Origin: Hemileia vastatrix
Lineage: Eukaryota > Basidiomycota > Pucciniomycetes > Pucciniales > Zaghouaniaceae
Length of the DNA stretch: 64,000 nucleotides
Reading direction: 5' to 3'
Assembly: GCA_030280995.1 (NCBI GenBank)
Contig: JASXTE010000015.1
Location: forward strand, 21,968,501 to 22,032,500
In this document: one piece after another, positions 13,129 to 24,682 of the stretch
Layout: each line of letters begins with the position of its first letter
Numbering within the stretch: position 1 is the first letter of the stretch
Notes under the pieces: generated by a model
Told to the model about the DNA's origin: nothing
The model's database searches: none
Seen by the model: only the letters and a program-made list of their open reading frames with translations
Made by a program: the position numbers and the translations under genes

Positions 13129-13269
13129 TTATTTTTTTTTTTTTTGGTAATTCTAGTCAATTCTCAGCTTTTACAATCTTTGGTCATACAGGGAGTACAA
13201 GGAAACGCACCAGTAAAAGAAGAAATGGCGCAACCAAAGGCAGCAGTTAGCAGCATGGTGATTCGTTAA
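11343..13269 (+). CDS. Predicted secreted protein, 8 exons, unknown family
   Basis: My exon model is 11343-11541, 11618-11757, 11860-11999, 12106-12171, 12264-12433, 12570-12721, 12934-13024 and 13157-13269, giving 356 aa. Phases agree throughout; the seven introns are 76-212 bp with GT..AG ends. The N-terminus (MYSYTLFTFSFFFNLWPTIY) looks like a signal peptide ending near SQA. Next comes a Pro/Asn/Met-rich stretch with PNMPNPY repeats (residues about 25-60), then a mainly helical, Ala/Leu-rich body. The length and lack of a recognised domain would suit a rust candidate secreted effector, but that is inference. Two weak points: the TTTACTCTCAG before 11410 could be a splice acceptor, making the signal peptide intronic, and the intron-6 acceptor at 12932 was chosen over 12919 because the latter gives an early stop (YGNKANFSCF). 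Confidence 0.65.
12071..12097. repeat. Poly-A run inside intron 3
   Basis: A run of about 28 A within the third intron of the secreted-protein gene, 8 bp before the acceptor. It is a simple repeat that may make the length of this intron unstable. Confidence 0.9.
13091..13123. repeat. (TA)n microsatellite in the last intron
   Basis: About 16 TA units followed by a T-rich tract, within intron 7 of the secreted-protein gene. The apparent open frame through it is intron sequence. Confidence 0.9.
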
Positions 13270-15889
13270 TCAAGTTATTTGTATTTTTTATTTATTATTA
13301 TTTTTTTTTTCAAAGTAAAAATCAGGTCAACGGTTAAATTAAACTTGAATGAAAAATAAAATAAAAAATAAAAGTTTCTTTTTTCTTTCTTTTTTTTCTT
13401 TTTCTTTTTCTTTTTTTTTTGAAATCAGTGCTTTCTATTTCTTTTCTTTCCTAGTTCCCAAGTGATAGATTTATCGTTCGCCAATCTATCATTAGCCAGT
13501 TGTATATATCTCCCCCAATTATTTCTTTAAAAAATCTGTTTTTTTTGTTTTAGTTTTTTATTTTTTTGTACTCCATTTTAAGTAAGTTATTTTTGTTGTT
13601 TGTTCAGGAAGGATAAGATTCATAATTCCAATGATGGAGTATTTATAAGCCTAATGTACACTTTTTTGGTGAGAACTATCTATCTTTATCATCCCTTTTA
13701 CGTTATCACATCTCCAACAGATGCTTGACATAGCCTCCTTATCTCTCTAATGTCATCACTATTCTCACGCATCATTTCCTAGTCCTATCGCTAACTCTTG
13801 TGTTATCACAATTTTCAGATAGTTCATTTTGATATTCCCACTCTAAGTTAAATTAATATTATAGATCTATCATAACCATAAATCACCCGCCCATCGCAAC
13901 TTTGCTTTATTTTTTTTTATTCATGTACCTTTTTTTCAATTTTTTTACTCAGTTTTCATAATCAATTATTTCATCAATTAATTAGTCCCAAGCTGCCTTG
14001 AAAACACTTAAAAATTTAGCTTATCATTCCTCTTCATGACATCATTTCTCACAGAATTTTCCCATCCTTTTCAATCTTTTTTAACATTTATCTCCAGGTC
14101 CTACTATTTGTAGCAGTTCTGTTCTCAAAAAAAAAAAAAAGTAAAAGTTCTTTTATAGACAAAGAGGTATGGACAACTCAGAAGAACATGATAAAGAAGA
14201 AACCCCAAAAATTTTATAATTCTAACTCCCACTCCTTGACATATTATCTTTCTGATTCAAATGGTTTCATGTTAGAAAATAGAGGAACATAATCCTTAAT
14301 TAAGCTCACATTATATTATTTTTAGTGTATGCACTAAAGTTCTCAGTATTACAAGAAAATCTTCTTTCAGCAACCTGAGTCTCTGAGCTTCTTACCCAAA
14401 AACCATGTGCCTTTATTTCATTGTTGCTACTAATTGTAGTAATTCTTGTTCTGCGCTTATCTTTACAACCTTTTTCAATAGTGTTTAGTCTTTATATTCC
14501 CATTTATTTATTTTTTTGTATGCTATTGTTATATTAGGGGGTATCAATGTTCAGGGATCATGATTTTTTTTTTTTGCTGGTATCAGACATTATTGATTGA
14601 AATAGATTTTTATCCACTAGACCCAGGGCTACTGGATAAAGATTGCACAATAATGCATTATCCCACTTTGTATACCCCAATTTCCATTCCTAATTCATGA
14701 TCCCAAACTCATCACATCCATGATTTATTTGTCAGCAAGTCACATTAATTATAATTTCAGATTTCATCCTTATGTCTCTCTTCACTCTATGCTACTTAAT
14801 TTTGGTGGCAAACACATAACATTTTTTTCTATCTACACACCCAACCTGCTCATATGGTGGTGAATTCCCAATTCCCACTCATCACCTAAACCTTTTACCA
14901 ACAATAATGAAGCACCTCTCTACTAGGAAAAAAAATCACTCAGCTATGAATGCTATCACTTCAAATTTAGCTTCTGACTCTGATTCTGACTTGGGTTTGG
15001 AAGACACTTAAGCTTATATATATTTTAAATGATCTTTCTGTAGAAGAGGATCCCAAACTAGCACCAGCTCTCCCCTCCTTGAATCACAAAATATTCTTTC
15101 CACCAGCATATGCTCTGTCATTATACCAATCACCCTCCACCCTTTTGAAACACAACACTTTTAATTTTTTTCATACACTCCAAATGTTCAACTTAGGTGC
15201 TTTATTCACTTGGTTTGGTATTTTTGTTTTTTGAATTTTCATTTTCATTTTGAATTTATGGCAAATGTCTCTTTTTTGCATGTCTCATTTATTTTCATTC
15301 ACCAGCTCAACATGAAATCACATATTCTCTGCAAATGCATAATTTTTCACTGTTTCTTTTTTCATTCATCCCTCATATCCTTTTCCTCCTCTCCTTGATT
15401 AACCCTCAAACAATTTGGTTTCATTTATTTTCTCATCTCATCTCTCCAGGTAACTCATTTTATTCATTTTTTTGATTTTTTGTTTTCTAATTATAATTTT
15501 TTTGTTCTTTTTTTAAGTTTTTTTTCTTTTTTGTATCTAAATGCTTTTCATAAATGGTTATTGTTGATATTAATGGTAAAATTAACCTTTTTTTTCTCTG
15601 CCTCTTTTCTTTTTTTAGCTCAATCACCCTGCTCTTCATCCCTCATTGGCATGGTCATTTTCCCCCCTTCCCCCTATTTCACTTCTTTTTGGTTCCATGT
15701 CATTAAAACACATACATTGCACATTCTTTATGCATTTCACTTACTCCATATTCAATTTCACCCAAATTCCAACATCAATCTTTCTCACTCTATTTTTCAT
15801 AATTTTCAATGAAGGTAATCTTCATCTGCTTTTTTCATGCCTATATGATATCTCTTTCCTTTTATAAAAATTTCATACTTAAATATATG
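13270..15889 (+). other. T-rich DNA with two coding-like fragments
   Basis: Mostly pyrimidine-rich low-complexity sequence. Two stretches look like former exons on the + strand. Near 14155-14335 a frame reads FIDKEVWTTQKNMIKKKPQK and continues to LENRGT before a stop. Near 14920-15175 a frame contains SAMNAITSNLASDSDSDLGL, then a stop, then DLSVEEDPKLAPALPSLNHK. They may belong to the same former gene as the split frame at 16698-23994, but I could not connect them. The longer T-rich frames at 15210-15867 look like chance. Confidence 0.3.
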
Positions 15890-16735
15890 TATGGCTCTTA
15901 TCTGGATAACAATGGGCTTCTGAAACTCCTCTTGTTCTCATCTCCATTACCACTATTCAAGTTTTTGTAAAATTTTGAAAATCAGACTTGGAATTAGGAT
16001 TAGGCTTATTTGAATCTAATTTGCTTGTAACTAAAGATTCTCCTTAAAGCTACCTTTCAATTCCCACAAAAAGATTTGAATTTGGTTCAGTGGTTGCTGG
16101 GATATTGAACTTTAAAGTTGAGCCTTCTTTTCCCAATTTGAATTTAATTTATTTCATGTTTTTATGTAAAAAATCAGGGTGAGATTTATTTAAATCACAT
16201 TTCCCTTAGCGGAAGATTCTCCTGAAGACTACCCTTCATTTCTCACAAATGGCTTTGAATTTGGTTCAGTGGTTGCTAAGATTTTGACATTTAAAGTTAA
16301 GCCTTTTTTTCCAAATTTCACTTAATTTATTTTATGTTTTTATATTGCATAATACAGAGTAAGACTTCTTAAACTCTTATCTGATGTTTATCTAGGCTTT
16401 TATATCCCTCTTGTTGGAATTTTTATCATCATTTTTCAAGTATTTGTGTATTTTTGAAAAGAAGAGTCAGAATTATAGTAAGTTTTATTCAAATCTAATG
16501 TTATTTTTGCTGAAGATTCTTCTGAAGCCTATCTTTCATTTCCCATAAACAGATTTGAATTTTCTTCAGTGGTTTTTGAGATATTGACCTGTAAAATTGA
16601 GACTTTTTTTCCCAATTTCACTTAATTTATTTCATGTTTTTATATTGCATAATTAGAGAATAGGGGCTCTGAAACACTTTTACAATGATTATCTAGGCTT
16701 TTATCTCCCAAAGATTAGGATCAGTCAATTATTTC
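15890..16735 (+). repeat. Diverged tandem repeat, three units
   Basis: Three diverged copies start near 16033, 16213 and 16513. Each carries GAAGATTCT, GAATTTGGTTCAGTGGTT (or GAATTTTCTTCAGTGG), GATATTGA and CACTTAATTTATTTCATG-like blocks. The second and third copies also share the TATTGCATAAT and TATCTAGGCTTTTAT segments. No coding sense persists across the units. Confidence 0.65.
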
Positions 16736-16841
16736 TTTGCCAATTTATTGAAAAAATTATATATTTGTACATTTAAATCTAATTGTAAACTGGCCAAGAA
16801 AGCTGGACTTCCCAATTGGACAGATATGGAATGCTTTGAAC

Positions 16842-17159
16842 TGTTAGGATTTGGTTGAGAGGTGAGGAGGAGGAGCACCATGGGTGCTTTGCATTGCGAG
16901 AGATGGAAGAGGGAATATTGCATAAGGGGGTTATATGGGGCAAGAACTGTGGAGTGTTCTTCATTGGACAACTTATCTAGTAATTGAATTACTCTCTAGT
17001 CTCACTTCTGTATTAAGAATAGTCATTCCCATCTAGTCTCACTGTTGATAGTCTCAAAATAGTCAGTCTTAGCTTGTCTTGCTTCTGTACTCAGAATAGT
17101 AAGTCTATTCTCTGGCTAACTTTAGCACCAGTAGTAGTCTTCTTTCTTAGGTATTAACA
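16842..17159 (+). repeat. 5' LTR of the family-C element
   Basis: 318 bp, from TGTTAGGATTTGG to GGTATTAACA. Matching blocks in the 3' LTR include ATTGGACAACTTATCTAGTA and ATTACTCTCTAGTCTCACT. The first TGG after it lies 17 bp inside, so the primer-binding site is not obvious. Confidence 0.85.
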
Positions 17160-17196
17160 TTTTGTCTGATCTTAATTGGCGCACTACTGAAGAACA

Positions 17197-20100
17197 ATGA
17201 ACCCCTCAGGTCAACCTGAGGCTAAAATTCTTGCTGAAATGCAAGAGAAAATAGCACGCTTGCAAGAACCAAACACCAGACTCAGGGAATTTCTAGTAGA
17301 GAAATGACCCTCATATTGCATCCCCACAGAGGCAGAGCAGGACACCGCTGAATCTGAGGTACAGAAACGGCCTATGACATCAGCCCCACTTTTTAAAGTC
17401 TCAAAGATTGCAGTCCCAGAAATCTTTGATGGAAAGAGAGGCCCCCAGGCATATCAGTATGAATTTCAGGTAAAACTTTATGTCCTGATAAACAGTCATC
17501 AGTTTCCAGATGAGCAATCAAAAATTAAGTTCTTAATCTTGTACCTCACAGATGAGGCAGCAATCTGGGAAAGGCCATATACAAAGGAACTTCTTGGAAA
17601 TGGTTAGTTGGCAACAGATTTCTGTCAGTTCATGGCAGCATTTGAATTAGCGTTTGGTGACCCTGATGAGGCCACAACCTAGGAGAATGATCTCAACCAG
17701 TTATTACAGAAACACTCTGTTTCTGAGTATGTGTCAGATCTCTGGGGTCACACCAGCTATTTTACAACATGGGGAGAAGGAGAATTCTTGTTTCAATTTA
17801 AAAATTGGCTCTCACAAAAAATTAGGAATGCCCTAATCAGTCACACTAGTCCAACATCCCTCCAAGCATTCATGGAACTAGAAATCAAAATTTATAACAA
17901 ATTTACACATCAGTGAATAGATTGTTGGAGTGGCACTTGTCAGTGGTGCAACTATGCCTCTTCAAGTGGGGCCAGTTCCATGGACCCAAACACCATGGAC
18001 ATTGATGCAGTAAATTCATGCAGTGCTAGTAGGAAGAGGAGGCTATCTGATGAGTAATAACAGAGGAATATGAGAAGAGGGCTTTGCCTCTGATGCGCGA
18101 GTGTAGGGGGAAAATTGGGGCTAGTGAGTTGGAAGATAGCACAGGTAAGGCCCAGGTAAAAGACAGTGCTCAGGAGTGAACATTGTTCCCTCCTTAAGTG
18201 GATTAGAGAGAAAGAATAAGGGGAATTAAGTAGATGAAGTATCAGCATGTAAGCCACTTGAAGTAAATGATAATCATATTATACTTAACTTGCCTTTAAT
18301 TACCCTTGATGCTACAACAATTTATGAGCCCTACTGGACTGTTGGGAAACAGACTTTATTATTTCTATCAAGTTTTTACAGAGAAATAAAATGAACAAAG
18401 AAAAATTGAAACACCCTAGGCATCTAATTATGTTTGACTCATCCCAAAGTGGGAAAGGAGAAGTAAAAGAGAAGGTTTTGTGCAGATTCTAGTGTGATGG
18501 AAGGGAGTCTCAATGCAAGGCATATGCAAAAAACCTGAAGGACCAGTACAACATGGTAATGGGTATTAAATGGCTGGATCAATATTACCCACACATTGAT
18601 GGGAATGAAAAGAAGGTTAATATAGGAAGTAAATTAAATTCTGGTGCTAAATTATTGGCCCCCTGGCCTCTTTAGGGGTGAAGGTCTCATCCTGGAAAGT
18701 CTTCTGATTTTTTGTAATCTTCAGTTGAATTTCCACCAGAACTGATGCTTTCTCTTTATTCTAAGCAGCAGGCTTGGGATGTGGCACCAGCAAGGAGTGC
18801 CAGAGAGGACCAAAGAAGAGATGAAAGTCACAAACAGGAGGAGAAGGAAGAAGGTGAAAAGGTGGATGGAGCAGGGAAAGAACTTTCCCCCTGGCCCCTC
18901 CTGGAGAGTCTCCTGGTGTTTTATTATCATCAGAAGACTTACCACAAGAATTGACACTTTCTCTTGATGGTAAGTTTCAGGATTTGGAGGGAGCACTGGA
19001 GGAAGAGGAAGAACTGTAATGCAACGCAACAGCATGGAACATATCTGCCAAGATTGAAGCTAAGGTCCAGTCCTCAAAGCCAACAAAAATACTCAAGTAA
19101 ATGATTCCTGAAGCCTATTGGGAGCTCTTACCACTGTTTTAAGATGGAGGAGTCAAAAACCTGCCAGCTCAATGACCATAGGAATTTGCCATTGATCTGA
19201 TTCCAGAGTCAACTCCTCTATTTAGTTTCATAATTCCATGGTCAATATTGGATTCTACAGCAATAAAAAATATGGTTGATGAAAATTTGATTAATGGTTT
19301 CATAAGAGAATCAAAATCTTCTTGGGAAGACCCTGTGATCTTTTCAGGAAAAAAAGATGGTTCACTAAGAGCTTGCATGGATTTCAAAAGGTTAAATATT
19401 CTGATGGTAAAGAACAGATATCCCCTTCCTTTGAAAAGTGAGTTAATTGAAAGTCTTCAAGGTGCACAGATCTTTTCATCTCTAGATCTTAGGGAAGTTT
19501 ATCACAATATCTGTGTAAAAGAAGGAGATGAACACTACTGGAATTCTACACTAAATCTGGTCATTTTGAATGGTTGGTAATGCCATTTGATCCATGTAAT
19601 GTGCCTTACACTTTCCAACACTTCAGAAAAATCATCTTTAGAGACACAATAGGAATAGATGTAGCAGAATACCTGTATGACATCCTGATTTAATCCAGAT
19701 CATGGGAGGAACACCAGATATGTGTAAAGGACTGTGTGCAGATCTTGAGGGAAGCACAAGTATGGTTAAAACTGGAGAAATGTATCTTCTAAGTGAGTGG
19801 AATCCCCTACCTGGGTATGATCATTTCAAAGAATAGGGTTAAAATAGATCGGGAGAAAGTAAAGGCAGTAACAGAATGGTTAACACCAATATCAGTAAAG
19901 GAGCTCCAGTCATTTCTAGGCTTTGCAAATTTTTACCACCATTTTATTGAAAATTACTCTCACATTTGTTGACCATTGCACAACCTCACAAAGAAGGAAG
20001 CCAAATTTATCTGGAAAAGTAGCCAAAAAGATGCATTTGACTACCTAAAAAGAAAATTTGTGACAGCCCCTATTCTTGCAATCCCTGACTTATTAAAGCC

Positions 20101-20398
20101 ATTTTTTCTAGAATGTGACTGCTTAAGTTTTGCACTAGGTTCAGTTTTATCCCAATACAATTCTGAAAATTTCTTACACCCAATAGCGTATTTTTCACAA
20201 GCACTTCTAGGTGCCAAATTAAACTATGAAATATATGATAAGGAGTTATTGGCACTAGTAGAAGCAGTACACACCTGGTGCCACTATTTAGAAGGGAGGC
20301 CTCACCAGTTACAAGTTATTATTTACACAGATCATAAAAACTTGGAAACCTTTCTTACCACTAAAAAATTGACTTTCTGGCAGGTGTTCTGGGAATAA
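17197..20398 (+). pseudogene. Degenerate gag and pol (RT, RNase H) of the family-C element
   Basis: Gag begins at 17197 (MNPSGQPEAKILAEMQEK) and hits a stop after about 36 codons. It continues with a retrotransposon-Gag-like region (17374-17607, then 17731-17916) containing KIAVPEIFDGKRG and WLSQKIRNALI. RT follows: 19248-19580 has SSWEDPVIFSGKKDGSLRAC and FSSLDLREVYHNI, and the YxDD box survives only as LYDIL followed by a stop near 19690. RNase H is at 19976-20398 (LNYEIYDKELLALVEAV and YTDHKNL). No intact protease was found. It resembles the Tf2-like elements common in basidiomycetes. Confidence 0.85.
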
Positions 20399-20435
20399 CT
20401 GCTAAGAAGAATTAATTTTGTTGTTACATTCCAAC

Positions 20436-21612
20436 TGTCAGTATATTCTAGTATATAAGTATGATATAATATTGTTTATTTATGGTCCTACTACTTATTG
20501 ATAAATGATTTAGTGATTAAACCTCAGGGGAAGACTAATAAAATAGTTATACTCAAATAAAACTCACAATACTTGGATTTAAATGTGTGCTAGTGGTGGA
20601 AAATAGATGTATAAAATATAGTTATAGCTTATATAAAGATAATATCAATTTATAATGGCTTTATAGTATATTTCTGAATGCTAATAATTGTATTGTAGTG
20701 TTTTTTTTAGTTGTAGTAATTGAATGATGATAAATAACCGTCAAAATTCCTCCTTACTTATACCCAAATCCACTGGAGTGCACAGACCTTCAATCCAGAT
20801 GATGTCACTTCTATCCCCGGCAATTACAGCACTTTGAGGGCCCATCACCTCCCCATGGAGTCCACTTCAAGCATTTTCAACACCCAGACCTCCAGTAAGG
20901 ACCCTCCATCACTATTAATGATAACACAGCTCTATACCATAAATAGAAAATCCAGATAAAAGCAGATACCATAAAGAAACAGGTAAAATAAACAATCAAA
21001 AAGAGATTTAATGAAACCAAAAGCATATAAAGGAAACAAATAAAATGTCCAATCCCCCAATAACATCCCCAAGAATCCACATTAACCCAGAAGTGACCTT
21101 CCAACCCATAAATCCGTGAATAACCATCCAAGGAAGTAAATTTAGTTGTCCAAACTGAGTGTATGCGCCTGATATAGATGTCTATGCTTCTGTAGGCGTT
21201 GTGAGTCCACTGATTTCGTCCATATGACCTAAAATAAGCAGAAAAACAAAGTTTACAGGCTATTAAGGGGCTAAAACCCACTTATATACCTAAATATACA
21301 TAATATACTGCATATTTCACTGAATATGAGATTTATGTATACATATAAGCTTATGTATGTCAATAATTACTTCATATCACTTAAGATAAGTATATTATGA
21401 CTCCATTAACACCTTAATAAGTATTATTAGGCTATGGATAAGCTTTTTAAACTACTATAAGTTGTAAAATAGAATAATAATTATATATATATATAATATA
21501 ATAATATATATTATTATTTTAACCTTATTTTTAAGATATAAGCTTAATTTACTTAAGGTTATCTTATTTTAAGCATAAGAAATACTCAGTCCTAGGGATA
21601 TCTAGGCTGACA
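20436..21612 (-). repeat. Nested solo LTR inside the family-C element
   Basis: Starts TGTCAGTATA and ends TAGGCTGACA, 1177 bp, with a 5-bp target duplication CCAAC at 20431-20435 and 21613-21617. Its right end (CAGTCCTAGGGATATCTAGG) matches the end of the family-A LTRs (near 33650), so it is oriented like the minus-coded element at 32172-41900. The reading frames within it have no support. Confidence 0.82.
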
Positions 21613-21617
21613 CCAAC

Positions 21618-23227
21618 CTGGTAGGAAAAGTTGAAAACCTGTTGCACCATAATGACTTCTGGACTTACGCCCAGCACCAGGCCAGCTACATATTGTTGGT
21701 GTGACATTATTAAAGGGGGAAATTGAAGAGAAGGTAATCCTAGACAAGGTGGAATTTTAGGATGAGAATTTGATGGAATTGGTAAGGAGGGGGCAAGAAA
21801 AGGATGAAGGAGTGCAGGAGTTGTTGAAGGCCCTGTTATCAAATGAGGTATTGGTAAGGAAAGGATTGGAGAAGTATCACTTGGAAGGGGGAGCACTGTA
21901 TTGGAATGGGAGGAGGAGTGGTGCTAAATGATGAGGAGCTCAGGAGGAAAGTGGTCAAATCAAGACATAATTCCCCAATGGAAGAACTCCCAGGACTGCT
22001 GAAGACTATGGAGCTGGTGAATCATAATTTTTACTGGATTTCAATGAAGGCATCTATCTAGCACTATGTGGTTGAATGTGACTTTTTCCAGAGGAAAAAG
22101 GTTATTCCAACAACAACACCACTAACCCTACTAAAAATTGCCAAGTAGACATGGAAGGAGCTTTCCTATGATTTTGTAGTGAAATTACCCAAGTCTCAAG
22201 AAAAGAATGCTATTCACACAGTAGTTGACCACTGCACCAAGATGGAACACTTTGTCCCCATCACTACCAAGGTTTCATCAGAGGGTATTGCAGATTTAAT
22301 GGTGGAGCATGTCTGGAAATTACATGGATTTCCAAAAAGTATAGTATCAGATATGGGAAGTACTTTTAACTCTAAGCTGTTAAAAACAATTTATGGGCAG
22401 CTGAAAATTAAGCCCATCTTGTCAAGATCATGGCATCCATAGACTGACAGGCAATCCGAGATAGTGAATAAGGCAATTGAACAATATTTGCACCATTTCA
22501 TTAACTATAAGCAAGATTATTGGGTGCAGCTGTTAACACTGGCTGAATTCTCATGCAAAACCGGATACATGCTGCAACAGGCATGTCACCTTTTTACACC
22601 AACTATGGATATCAACCAAAAATCTCAATTTGTACCCCATCCATGTTACAAATCTCAGAAGCGGATGAGCATATTCCAAGAATATTGAGTATAAGTCAAG
22701 AACTAGAAGAACCTCTCAAATTACCTCAGAATTAAATGAAGTGTCATCATGATCTAGGAAATACTTGGCATTGTGCACTACAGGTAGGTGACAAGTTTTG
22801 GCTAAGCTCATGTTTCCTTTCCACATTATGCCCCAGTGCTATATTAGATCACAAGAAAGTGAGGCTATTAAAAGTCAAATTCAAGGTATCTGACTCAGCT
22901 TATGAACTGGAGCTACCAATCTCAATGAGGCAAGTACACGCACTTTTCAAAATTTCATTGTTCACAAAGAATAAAGAAGATAAAATCCCAGGACATCCCA
23001 AAGAGCCACCAGCACCAATCCAGGTGGGAAATGAAGAGGAGTTTGAGGTGGAAAAGGATGTTCCTAAGAGGGTGTACAGGGGAAAGGTTCAGTACTTGGT
23101 GCATTGGAAAGGATAAGGGGTTGGATATTGGTCTTAAGAGCTAGTGGAAAGTTTGGTGAATTCTAAGGAAAAGTTGAAGGAGTTTGAGAAGGAGTGCAGG
23201 GGGAAGGAGGGGTAAAAGAGGGGTTAA
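21618..23227 (+). pseudogene. Degenerate integrase and chromodomain of the family-C element
   Basis: At 22179-22442 the integrase core is readable: VVDHCTKMEHFVPITTK and HGFPKSIVSDMGSTFNSKL, ending SRSWHP before a stop and TDRQSEIVNKAIEQYLHHF. Further on (22859-23116) a Tf2-type linker leads to a chromodomain (VEKDVPKRVYRGKVQYLVHW), which is broken by stops just after WKG. The chromodomain marks it as a chromovirus. It is not functional. Confidence 0.85.
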
Positions 23228-23753
23228 TGTTAGGATTTGTTGAGAGGTGAGAGCACTATGGGCACTCACCACAAAAAATCAAGTGGAACCTTCTAGCAGG
23301 TGCCTATCCCTATATTCAGTTTATTTTTGAGATTAAATTTGATTTGATGTTGTGTGAGCTAGTGTGCTCATTGTTTAGTGTGCAGTCTTTCCAGAATAAT
23401 TAAAGCTGAGCTGTAATTGAGTTAAGTCAAAGATAGAGATTGGCACCTGCTATCAGGTGCCCATGTTTTTTTTCAGGTGACTATGCATTGTGAGAGGGGG
23501 AATAGGGAATATTGTATAAGGGGATTATATGGGGGAGGAGCTGTGGAGAACTCCTCATTGGACAACTTATCTAGTAATCTAATTACTCTCTAGTCTCACT
23601 CATGTATCCAGCATAGTTTTTCCCATCTTCCCTCACTGTTGATACTCTCAACATAGTTAGTCTTAGTTAGTCTCACTGTTGTAATCAGTATAGTCAGTCC
23701 CATCTCAGGCTAGCATTAGGACCATTAGTAGTCCGCCTTCTTAGGTCTTAACA
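23228..23753 (+). repeat. 3' LTR of the family-C element, with extra internal sequence
   Basis: 526 bp. The outer parts match the 318-bp 5' LTR. About 200 bp near 23260-23480 have no partner there and are partly framed by the inverted words GGTGCCTAT and GCACCTGCTATCAGGTGCC. Either a small insertion lies here or the 5' LTR carries a deletion. Confidence 0.8.
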
Positions 23754-24426
23754 TGAACTCAGTAACAATTGTATATTTTATTCTAATGTTATCATCACCT
23801 ATGAAGAATTTCATAACCAGAGCCATGTTGATGAGACCGATTCTAATATGCTTACTTTTTGGATTTTCTGTTATATCAATCCTATTACTGGAAGACTGAT
23901 CTCTTCATCATCTAAAATCAAATGCCATATACTATACTTCCCAGATCATAAATGTATCATAGACTTTGGTTTAGGAAATGGGATATCAAAGTGATTTTGA
24001 ATTCTTCAAGAGATAATCATTAAAAAAACTAAGACACCTCCTGGATTGGAATCTTGAAAAATTTTTACTCATTTTGGATTTTTTTTTCAAATCAATCAAG
24101 GTTTGATAAACCAGGTAAGTAAAGTAAGGGGTAAAGGGTAAATGGCTACTAAAACATTAGGGAGGATTTCTAAATATGGTAATTAAAGGATTTCCAAATT
24201 TTCTTTTACTTTGCTTATGAAATCATTGGCAGATAGTATTTGGGATTCCTTTACTTGGTTGATTATCTTTTTTAATTGATTTACTTAATTATTTATGAAA
24301 TTAAAATGAGAATTTGGTGATCCTTACCCCCTCCCAGAGTAAATTTCAGGGGGGGAGTATAGTCAAATTTTCAAATAAGATGTGTAAATTTTTTGACATG
24401 AAACAAATGTGGAATGAAATATGAAT

Positions 24427-24660
24427 GAAATATAAAAAACTAGTCATCAAAAATTTTCAATTAAGTGGTCAATTTCCTCAACAGACTTATTAGCTTTAAT
24501 TCATTCTATCCAGAAAAATTTCTAAAAAAATTTGAAATTAAATATGTATGAAATAAAAAAAACTAGTCATCAAAAATTTTCATTAAGCATTCAATTTCCT
24601 CAAGAGATTCATTAGCTTTAACACATTCTATCAGTAAAAATTTCTTTTTTGAACTATCTT
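24427..24660. repeat. 122-bp tandem duplication
   Basis: Two adjacent copies share AAAACTAGTCATCAAAAATT, CAATTTCCTCAA and TTAGCTTTAA followed by CATTCTATC. The period is about 122 bp. The interval 23995-24426 is AT-rich with no coding sense. Confidence 0.75.
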
Positions 24661-24682
24661 CAAGTTTATACTTGAGTTTCAT

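Larger units (their letters stand above)
16842..23753 (+). mobile_element. Decayed Ty3/gypsy chromovirus, family C
   Basis: Bounded by LTRs that begin TGTTAGGATTT and end TTAACA (16842-17159 and 23228-23753), with a perfect 5-bp target duplication TGAAC (16837-16841 and 23754-23758). The coding direction is +. A purine tract (AAAAGAGGGGTTAA) abuts the 3' LTR. The 3' LTR is about 200 bp longer because of extra sequence near 23260-23480 that the 5' LTR lacks. A younger solo LTR (20436-21612) interrupts it between RNase H and integrase. Gag and pol carry many stops. Confidence 0.88.
16698..23994 (+). pseudogene. Unrecognised reading frame split by a Ty3/gypsy insertion
   Basis: Just before the left LTR (16698-16841) one frame reads LAKKAGLPNWTDMECF up to the target site. 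Directly after the right target duplication (23759-23994) the same frame continues with VIITYEEFHNQSHVDETDSN, FWIFCYINPITGRL and DFGLGNGISK before a TGA. Removing the element and one copy of TGAAC leaves the frame open across the junction, so the insertion appears to have hit an exon. The sequence has the composition of a real protein, with aromatic residues, Cys and charged residues in balance. I do not recognise it. It may be a host gene or the second frame of an older DNA transposon. Confidence 0.5.

Noticed and set aside
15210..15867. T-rich frames of 60-110 codons
   Set aside because: Phe/Leu/Ser-rich products of low-complexity T runs, overlapping in several frames.
21564..21896. Proline-rich minus-strand frame
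   Set aside because: It crosses the end of a nested LTR into the antisense of a decayed pol gene, so it cannot be an old coding unit.
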